This document shows, one piece after another, positions 1 through 4,616 of a stretch of 6,708 nt of DNA. Source of the stretch: Desulfuromonadales bacterium (GTDB taxonomy: Bacteria > Desulfobacterota > Desulfuromonadia > Desulfuromonadales > BM103); contig JAUWTX010000114.1 of NCBI GenBank assembly GCA_030614505.1, forward strand, positions 1-6,708, read 5' to 3'. Made by a program: the position numbers and the translations under genes. Position 1 is the first letter of the stretch. Every line of letters begins with the position of its first letter. A model generated the notes under the pieces. It worked only from the letters and a program-made list of their open reading frames with translations, was not told the DNA's origin and did not search any database.

Positions 1-558
1 CAGAGCTTCGGTCTGCCGCTTGCTTTTGGTGGCCCCTATGTCGGTTTTTTTGCCGTGAAACAGAAAGATGTGCGCGGCATGCCGGGACGTCTGGTTGGTG
101 AAACCACCGATCTGGAAGGTCGGCGTGGCTTTGTCTTGACCCTGGCGACGCGTGAACAACATATCCGTCGTGAAAAGGCGACTTCAAATATCTGCTCCAA
201 CCAGGGCTTATGCGCCTTGATGGCAACCATCTTCATGAGTCTGCTTGGCAAACAAGGCTTGCGTGAGATGGCCGAACAGAATCTGGCAAAGGCTGCGTAT
301 ACTCGCCAGCAACTGTCCGCTATCAAGGGCTTCAGCCTGGTGTTCGACGGGCCTGCATTCAACGAATTTGTCGTGCGTTCCAAAGCGCCGGTCGCAGAAG
401 TTCTCACCCGTCTCGAAGAGGCTGGTATCCTGGCCGGTATCCCTCTTGGTGAGGAATATCCGGAACTGGAGGATTGTTTCCTGGTTTGCGTGACAGAGCA
501 GAACCAGCGCGAAGAAATCGATGCGCTGGTCGCTGCACTGCAGGGAGGTGCGGTATGA
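1..558 (+). CDS. gcvPA: Glycine dehydrogenase (decarboxylating) subunit 1, 3' end only
   Basis: Partial gene: the window opens inside it in frame 1, leaving the last 185 codons and a TGA stop. It is the alpha (N-terminal-half) subunit of the P-protein of the glycine cleavage system. With GcvPB it decarboxylates glycine and passes the aminomethyl group to lipoyl-GcvH in the cytoplasm. Recognition is from sequence: the first visible residues include GLPLAFGGPYVGFFAV, followed by MPGRLVGETTD, then REQHIRREKATSNICSNQ, all characteristic of P-protein N-terminal halves. The C-terminus (GIPLGEEYPELEDCFLVCVTE) is also family-like and appears complete. The PLP lysine is not expected here, since it lies in the partner subunit. 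The stop overlaps the gcvPB start (ATGA), indicating translational coupling. gcvT and gcvH usually lie upstream in such operons but are outside the window. Confidence 0.95.
   Translation, partial: QSFGLPLAFGGPYVGFFAVKQKDVRGMPGRLVGETTDLEGRRGFVLTLATREQHIRREKATSNICSNQGLCALMATIFMSLLGKQGLREMAEQNLAKAAYTRQQLSAIKGFSLVFDGPAFNEFVVRSKAPVAEVLTRLEEAGILAGIPLGEEYPELEDCFLVCVTEQNQREEIDALVAALQGGAV
543..550 (+). promoter_or_regulatory. Ribosome binding site of gcvPB
   Basis: GGGAGGTG lies inside the last codons of gcvPA, 5 bases before ATG 555. It decides the gcvPB start against the longer frame beginning at 474 and fits coupled translation of the two subunits. Confidence 0.75.
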
Positions 559-2015
559 CAATCGTTGGCACCAGTGGACTTGTCCTGAACGAAAAACTTC
601 TCTTTGAACATTCTGACCCAGGTCGCAAAGGTTATAGCCTGCCGAAACTCGACGTACCGGCAGCAGAACTTCCGGTCGAGCTCTGCCGCGATGAAATTAC
701 CGGTTTCCCTGAGCTTTCTGAAGTTGATGTTGTGCGTCATTTTACCCGGCTTTCGACCTGGAATTATGGCGTTGACTCCGGTTTTTATCCCTTGGGCAGC
801 TGTACCATGAAATACAATCCCAAGGTCAACGAAGTGGCTGCGCGTATCCCGGGCCTGGCCAGTATCCATCCGGCGACCCCGTCACATCTGGCTCAAGGTA
901 TCCTGGAGTTGATGTATCGTTTACAGGGTGAGCTGGCAGAGATTTCCGGTTTTGCCAGGGTTACCTTGCAACCGGCCGCCGGAGCTCAGGGTGAATTGGC
1001 CGGTATGCTGGTGATTCGTGCCTGGCACGAAGCACGCGGCAGCAAGCGCAGCAAGGTATTGATCCCTGACACGGCGCATGGCACCAACCCGGCGACGGCT
1101 TCCTTGACCGGCTACGACGTGGTGCCTATTGCTTCCGAAGGAGTGCTGACTCTGGAAGAAGTCGATGCTCACATGAATGATGATGTGGCGGCGCTGATGG
1201 TCACCAATCGGAATACTCTCGGCCTGTTTGAGACCAATATTGAGGCGATCTGTAAGCTGGTCCATGAACGTGGCGGGCTGGTCTATTGCGATGGCGCTAA
1301 CCTCAATGCTTTGATGGGGATTGCCCGTCCCGGAGACATGGGCATTGATGTGATGCACTTCAACCTGCACAAGACCTTCTCCACGCCCCATGGTGGCGGT
1401 GGCCCGGGGTCTGGGCCTGTGGGTGTCACTGAAGATCTGATCCCCTATCTGCCCGGGCCTGGTGTAGAGCGCGATGGTGAGAGTTATCGTCTTGAATCAA
1501 CCAATGCAGATTCGATCGGTCGCATGATGGCTTTCCATGGCAATGTCGGTATCATGGTGCGAGCCTATGCTTATATCCGCAGCATGGGTCCAGAAGGCTT
1601 GAAGTATGCCAGCGAAATGGCCGTTCTTAACGCCAACTACGTGCGGGCAAGGTTGGAGGGTGTTTACGACCTGCCCTACAAGAGCCGCTCACTGCACGAA
1701 GTGATTTTTTCCGATAAGGATCTTGAGGGTGGTTGTCATACCCTGGATGTGGCCAAGCGTCTGATAGACTACGGTTACCATCCGCCGACCATCTACTTCC
1801 CACTGGTGGTCAAAGGGGCGATCATGATCGAGCCAACTGAGACGGAGAGTCAGGAAGTCCTTGATGAATTCTGTGATGCCATGATTGCGATAGCCGGTGA
1901 AGCTCGTGATAATCCGGACCTGCTGCATCAGGCCCCGATTCGCTCTCGGGTCAGAAGGCTTGATGAAACCACTGCAGCACGCAAGCCTAAACTCAAGTGG
2001 GAGGGAACTCTGTAG
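555..2015 (+). CDS. gcvPB: Glycine dehydrogenase (decarboxylating) subunit 2, PLP-binding
   Basis: Complete gene of 486 residues, normal for the beta (C-terminal-half) subunit of two-part bacterial P-proteins. I choose ATG 555 over the earlier in-frame ATG at 474: GGGAGGTG (543-550) sits 5 bases upstream, the start overlaps the gcvPA stop, and from here the protein begins MTIVGTSGLVLNEKLLFEHS as the family does. Visible motifs: YPLGSCTMKYNPK (residues 78-90), LQPAAGAQGELAGM (138-151), DTAHGTNPA (172-180), YCDGANLNALMG (244-255) and HFNLHKTFSTPHGGGGPG (268-285). Lys273 (codon 1371-1373) in this last motif should be the Schiff-base lysine for PLP. The enzyme is cytoplasmic and works with GcvPA, GcvH, GcvT and lipoamide dehydrogenase. 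Oddity: residue 219 is Arg in a TNRNTLG motif where proline is expected. The gene ends 31 bases before a strong hairpin. Confidence 0.97.
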   Translation: MTIVGTSGLVLNEKLLFEHSDPGRKGYSLPKLDVPAAELPVELCRDEITGFPELSEVDVVRHFTRLSTWNYGVDSGFYPLGSCTMKYNPKVNEVAARIPGLASIHPATPSHLAQGILELMYRLQGELAEISGFARVTLQPAAGAQGELAGMLVIRAWHEARGSKRSKVLIPDTAHGTNPATASLTGYDVVPIASEGVLTLEEVDAHMNDDVAALMVTNRNTLGLFETNIEAICKLVHERGGLVYCDGANLNALMGIARPGDMGIDVMHFNLHKTFSTPHGGGGPGSGPVGVTEDLIPYLPGPGVERDGESYRLESTNADSIGRMMAFHGNVGIMVRAYAYIRSMGPEGLKYASEMAVLNANYVRARLEGVYDLPYKSRSLHEVIFSDKDLEGGCHTLDVAKRLIDYGYHPPTIYFPLVVKGAIMIEPTETESQEVLDEFCDAMIAIAGEARDNPDLLHQAPIRSRVRRLDETTAARKPKLKWEGTL

Positions 2016-2046
2016 CGCGTGGCGGGTGGCGCGATGTGAGAAAAGG

Positions 2047-2094
2047 CAACAAACAACAGGGACGATCGTTGCAGATCGTCCCTGTTGTTTGTTG
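2047..2094 (+). terminator. Long perfect hairpin after gcvPB, probable terminator
   Basis: A 21-bp perfect inverted repeat: left arm 2047-2067, 6-base loop GTTGCA (2068-2073), right arm 2074-2094. The GC-rich core (CAGGGACGATC and its complement) is next to the loop. The outer part is CAACAAACAA pairing with TTGTTTGTTG, so the T-rich tract sits inside the stem. An A-rich stretch precedes it. Position 31 bases after the gcvPB stop makes it the likely end of the gcv transcript. The run is not a pure T-tract, so the exact mode of termination is inferred. On the opposite strand the same stem could also stop transcripts coming from the tonB side. Confidence 0.8.
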
Positions 2095-2117
2095 TGATAG
2101 TTCTTATCGTATGTCGT

Positions 2118-2249
2118 TCAGATGTGCAGGGTAGAGAGGAGCCTCTTTATAAGCCTCGGCTTCCTGACCTCGGGTTGCGACCGAGTAATAACTTCCCTGT
2201 GAACGTTGCCGTTCGGGTCGATTGTGATTTTGATCTCTTGTTTCTCCAT
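2118..2249 (-). CDS. Very small hypothetical ORF, possibly a decayed gene
   Basis: A 43-codon frame on the minus strand, starting at ATG 2249 with a GGGGGG run (2254-2259) 4 bases upstream as ribosome binding site. It begins MEKQEIKITIDPNGNV, a well-formed short beta-hairpin-like start that resembles small DUF2997-type proteins (my recollection of the family pattern, not a search result). After about residue 16 the frame deteriorates: the rest is Arg/Lys-rich, uses AGG four times in 26 codons and stops early. A different reading frame takes over downstream, giving a segment containing SVATRGQEAEAYKEAP and ending at TAA 2106-2104. That segment is more like the C-terminal end of the same kind of protein. 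So this may be a gene with an internal deletion or frameshift rather than an intact 43-residue product. Expression and function are unknown. Confidence 0.35.
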   Translation of the reverse strand: MEKQEIKITIDPNGNVHREVITRSQPEVRKPRLIKRLLSTLHI

Positions 2250-2410
2250 AATTCCCCCCAAGGTTGAAATAAGCCTGTTCAAACGTTGCTTGTATTGAAG
2301 CCTTTATCAGTATACCAAAAATAAACAGTTACTCTATTCTGTATCAAAAAGACGGATGTTTCAATATAACCAACGGCTCAGCTAGGTATAACTAAAGTTA
2401 TACGGACTGC
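2250..2410. other. Convergent spacer with little content
   Basis: Apart from the small ORF and the 18-bp inverted repeat at 2386-2403, the roughly 400 bases between the gcvPB stop and the tonB stop hold nothing I can assign. The stretch 2280-2380 is AT-rich and has no good reading frame on either strand. TATACT on the minus strand (around 2310-2315) could be a -10 box for the small ORF, but I find no matching -35 at 17 bases. Confidence 0.4.
2386..2403. repeat. 18-bp inverted repeat after tonB
   Basis: GTATAAC, a 4-base spacer TAAA, then GTTATAC form a perfect 7-bp inverted repeat that begins 7 bases beyond the tonB stop codon. As RNA it would be a weak AT-rich hairpin without a following T-run in either direction, so it is at best a poor terminator for tonB. 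It could instead be a protein-binding site. The role is undetermined. Confidence 0.45.
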
Positions 2411-3325
2411 TTAGTAGATCGATCCGGGACGTCGTCGGTACGACCGTATGTTGCTACTGCTGAGGGTATACTTGAAAAAGGCCATGATCTTCAGATCTTC
2501 ATTAGGATAGGCCCGTGGCAGCGGTCCGTAGGTGGCTCCTTTGCGAATGGCTCGTATCGTTTCTTCATCAAGAGACCGGCTGCCTGAGCTTTCCAGCAGC
2601 TCTACATCAGAAACATTGCCCTGGCGATCAATTGTAATCCGCACCAGGTTGGTCCCCTGCTGTTGGCGTTGTGCTGCATAACCCGGGTAGTTCCAGACGT
2701 TGTAAATATTGGTACGGAAACGACGCATGAAGGAGATCAGCAGGTCTTGTTGGGAGTCCATCCAGACCGTGTCACCTTTGGCGATATCGTCACGATATTT
2801 ACGTCTCCAGTCACTTTCGATATTCGCCAGTGTCTCGGGTGAAAGCTGGGTGAGAGTCTGCAAATCAGGAACTTTAGGTGCCTGTTTCTTCTCTAGCCTG
2901 GCCAGCCATCCCTCCGGGGTTATTGGCGCAGGGGGTGTCGGCTCTGTTTTTTGCGGTGTAGCTTCTGTGCGGGGTTTCGCCTGTGTCGGTGGAGGTGTCC
3001 TGGGTGCCGGTTTTGGTGCACGGACCATCTTCTGTTGGTCCTCTGTATCCTTCCCTTCGGGTGCCATCTCTTTTTCGACCACCTGGTCCCGCTCTGCCAG
3101 CCTCTTGGCTGGTTTCTTGCGGGGTTTTTCAAGCTCCTTGCGGATAGGCAGATCGAGTTCACGTTCACGTTGCTGCATTGGACGGACTTCTACATAGACC
3201 GGTTCCGGTATGCTCTCCGTCGGGAACAGCTTATGCTTCGGCACCAACAGCAGGAGCAGGTGAAGCAGAAGTGACAACAGGATAAACCCTGTTATTATGC
3301 GGTTTTGACGCTGTTCAACAGTCAT
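2411..3325 (-). CDS. tonB: TonB-family energy transducer
   Basis: A 304-residue protein with classic TonB architecture. It has a short basic cytoplasmic start (1-10) and a single hydrophobic anchor rich in Leu/Ile (about 11-29). A periplasmic linker follows (about 40-150), alternating charged and proline-rich stretches such as APKPAPRTPPPTQ (103-115). The C-terminal TonB domain is about 205-288, with YNVWNYPGYA, TNLVRITIDRQGNVSDVELLESSGSRSLDEETIRAI and the FFKYTL end strand. TonB transmits the proton motive force from ExbB/ExbD in the inner membrane to outer-membrane receptors for iron chelates, cobalamin and similar ligands. No exbB, exbD or receptor gene is adjacent here, so partners must be elsewhere. 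GGAG 5 bases before ATG 3325 supports the start. A basic tail (RSYRRRPGSIY) extends past the domain. TolA-like function is a less likely alternative, because the C-terminal domain reads as TonB. Confidence 0.9.
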   Translation of the reverse strand: MTVEQRQNRIITGFILLSLLLHLLLLLVPKHKLFPTESIPEPVYVEVRPMQQRERELDLPIRKELEKPRKKPAKRLAERDQVVEKEMAPEGKDTEDQQKMVRAPKPAPRTPPPTQAKPRTEATPQKTEPTPPAPITPEGWLARLEKKQAPKVPDLQTLTQLSPETLANIESDWRRKYRDDIAKGDTVWMDSQQDLLISFMRRFRTNIYNVWNYPGYAAQRQQQGTNLVRITIDRQGNVSDVELLESSGSRSLDEETIRAIRKGATYGPLPRAYPNEDLKIMAFFKYTLSSSNIRSYRRRPGSIY

Positions 3326-3351
3326 GTTTCTCCAATTTCACAAAACATTTT

Positions 3352-3382
3352 ATTATATTACAATAATTGTATTTACTGCCAG
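3352..3382 (-). promoter_or_regulatory. Candidate tonB promoter with palindrome in the spacer
   Basis: Read on the minus strand: a perfect -10 box TATAAT (3357-3352) about 27 bases before the tonB ATG, with CTGGCA (3382-3377) as a poor -35 at a long 19-base spacing. Between them lies a 13-base palindrome TACAAT-A-ATTGTA (3359-3371). Binding there would block RNA polymerase. Its 6-1-6 AT-rich layout is loosely similar to a Fur box, and tonB genes are often iron-regulated, but the match is partial. The Fur reading is inference. Confidence 0.4.
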
Positions 3383-3426
3383 TATGGAATAAGCAGGCCT
3401 GGTTTCTTTTGCCACCGGGAAAAAAG

Positions 3427-3455
3427 TTGACGATGCCGAGACCATCCGGTATATT
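3427..3455 (+). promoter_or_regulatory. Sigma-70 promoter of pta
   Basis: TTGACG (3427-3432) and TATATT (3450-3455) are separated by exactly 17 bases, each one mismatch from consensus. Transcription would begin near 3461-3463, leaving a leader of about 35 bases before the pta ATG. It points away from tonB, so the two genes are divergently transcribed from this 171-base gap. Confidence 0.75.
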
Positions 3456-3482
3456 TTCCACCCTTAATAAAACCCTGTTTGA

Positions 3483-3490
3483 AGGAGGAG
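3483..3490 (+). promoter_or_regulatory. Strong ribosome binding site of pta
   Basis: AGGAGGAG lies 6 bases before ATG 3497. It rules out the in-frame TTG at 3479, which would start translation upstream of or inside the Shine-Dalgarno itself. Confidence 0.8.
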
Positions 3491-3496
3491 TTAGCA

Positions 3497-4498
3497 ATGC
3501 ATCTTGTTGACCAGATCAAGGCAAAAGCACGTACCAGCATCCAGACAGTGGTGCTCCCTGAAAGTTATGATGACCGTATGATTCAGGCTGCAGAGCTGAT
3601 CACTAAGGACGGTCTGGCTAAAGTTGTCCTGCTTGGAGATGCTGCTGCCCTTGAAACCAAGGCCAGTGAACTGGGTGTCTCTTTGGCGGGCGTGGAGCTT
3701 GTTAGCCCGAAAAGTGCGGCGCAGCTTGATGACTATGTTGCTGAACTGATGAAACTCCGTGAAAAGAAAGGCATGACGTCTGAGCAAGCCCGTGAGACTC
3801 TGACTGGCGATGATAATCTCTTCTTTGGTGCCATGATGGTTCGCAAAGGTGACGCAGGTGGTATGGTTGCCGGTGCCTTCAATACTACCGGGGATGTGTT
3901 GCGTGCTGCCTTTCAGGTGGTCGGAACTGCACCGGGAATGAATACCGTTTCATCGGTGTTCCTGATGGTGACCAAGAATCCCGACTTTGGTGAAAATGGT
4001 GTTCTTTGCTTCGCTGATTGTGCCGTTAACCCGAACCCGAATGCTCAGGCCCTGGCCGAGATTGCCGTGTCGACTGCCAGTAGCTGCAAAAGTTTCCTCG
4101 GTGTTGATGCCCGTGTGGCCATGCTTTCCTTCTCAACCAAGGGGAGCGCCAAGCATAAGGATTGTGACAAGGTGTTGGAGGCTCTAAAGATAGCCAGGGA
4201 ACTTGCCCCGGACCTGCAAATTGACGGTGAGCTGCAGGCCGACGCTGCATTGTTGCCCAAGATTGGTGAAAAGAAGGCGCCTGGTTCTGCTGTTGCCGGA
4301 AAAGCCAATACCCTGATTTTTCCTGATCTTGATGCCGGCAACATTGGCTACAAGCTGGTTGAGCGTGTTGCCGGAGCTGAAGCGGTCGGACCGATTGTGC
4401 AGGGTCTCGCCAAGCCGGTGAATGACTTGTCACGCGGCTGTTCTGTTGACGATATCGTCTCCGTGTCGGCCATTACCGCGGTGCAGGCACAGGGGTGA
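3497..4498 (+). CDS. pta: Phosphate acetyltransferase (phosphotransacetylase)
   Basis: A 333-residue protein, the usual size of the short single-domain Pta class that lacks the N-terminal DRTGG/P-loop extension of E. coli Pta. It catalyses acetyl-CoA + phosphate = acetyl phosphate + CoA in the cytoplasm and works with acetate kinase in acetate production or activation. Family motifs: VVLPE near the start (18-22), VAGAFNTTGDVLRAA (124-138), SFSTKGSAKH (211-220), DGELQADAALLP (243-254), PGSAVAGKANTLIFPDLDAGN (262-282, the most diagnostic) and GPIVQGLAKPVNDLSRG (298-314). Ser312, Arg313 and Asp319 fall where the Methanosarcina thermophila enzyme has its Ser/Arg/Asp active-site residues (from memory). 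A phosphate butyryltransferase is less likely given these motifs. No ackA is next to it: the gene has its own strong promoter and its own terminator, so it is a single-gene unit here. Confidence 0.95.
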   Translation: MHLVDQIKAKARTSIQTVVLPESYDDRMIQAAELITKDGLAKVVLLGDAAALETKASELGVSLAGVELVSPKSAAQLDDYVAELMKLREKKGMTSEQARETLTGDDNLFFGAMMVRKGDAGGMVAGAFNTTGDVLRAAFQVVGTAPGMNTVSSVFLMVTKNPDFGENGVLCFADCAVNPNPNAQALAEIAVSTASSCKSFLGVDARVAMLSFSTKGSAKHKDCDKVLEALKIARELAPDLQIDGELQADAALLPKIGEKKAPGSAVAGKANTLIFPDLDAGNIGYKLVERVAGAEAVGPIVQGLAKPVNDLSRGCSVDDIVSVSAITAVQAQG

Positions 4499-4547
4499 TT
4501 GAAGCCCGCAATTCTACTGTTGATTGATTGTTGTTTTGACACGTATT

Positions 4548-4579
4548 AAGGGTCGATGGCTTGCCATCGACCCTTTTTT
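4548..4579 (+). terminator. Intrinsic terminator of pta
   Basis: GGGTCGATGG (4550-4559), loop CTTG (4560-4563) and CCATCGACCC (4564-4573) form a perfect 10-bp stem. AA (4548-4549) pairing with TT extends it to 12 bp, and it runs straight into a T-tract (4574-4579). It lies 49 bases after the pta stop. It is a textbook factor-independent terminator. Confidence 0.93.
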
Positions 4580-4605
4580 ATGTAATTTTGTTTCTAAGAC
4601 TATCC

Positions 4606-4611
4606 GGGGGG
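4606..4611 (+). promoter_or_regulatory. Ribosome binding site of the coiled-coil gene
   Basis: A GGGGGG run 5 bases before ATG 4617, a G-only variant of the Shine-Dalgarno. The small minus-strand ORF at 2249 uses the same kind of site. It supports the start of the long open frame. Confidence 0.55.
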
Positions 4612-4616
4612 AACAA

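Noticed and set aside
474..554. N-terminal extension of GcvPB from ATG 474
   Set aside because: The extra 27 residues are Arg/Cys-rich, unlike the family, and overlap the gcvPA C-terminus out of frame. ATG 555 has the ribosome binding site and the family-like start.
36..869. Long minus-strand open frame of 277 codons
   Set aside because: It lies opposite gcvPA and gcvPB, both unmistakable by motif. Its product is Ser/Arg/Cys-rich with no recognisable domain, so it is a shadow frame.
1897..2267. Two small plus-strand frames (1897-2097 and 2085-2267)
   Set aside because: One runs out of gcvPB through the terminator, and the other begins inside the terminator and covers the small minus-strand ORF. 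Neither has a ribosome binding site or a recognisable sequence.
2709..3274. Plus-strand frames opposite tonB
   Set aside because: They are Ser/Gly/Cys-rich reverse complements of the proline- and lysine-rich TonB linker, with no start signals.
4536..4541. Perfect TTGACA after pta, as a -35 box for the coiled-coil gene
   Set aside because: At 16-18 bases downstream there is no -10-like sequence. The position falls inside the terminator stem, and TATTAA is far too close.
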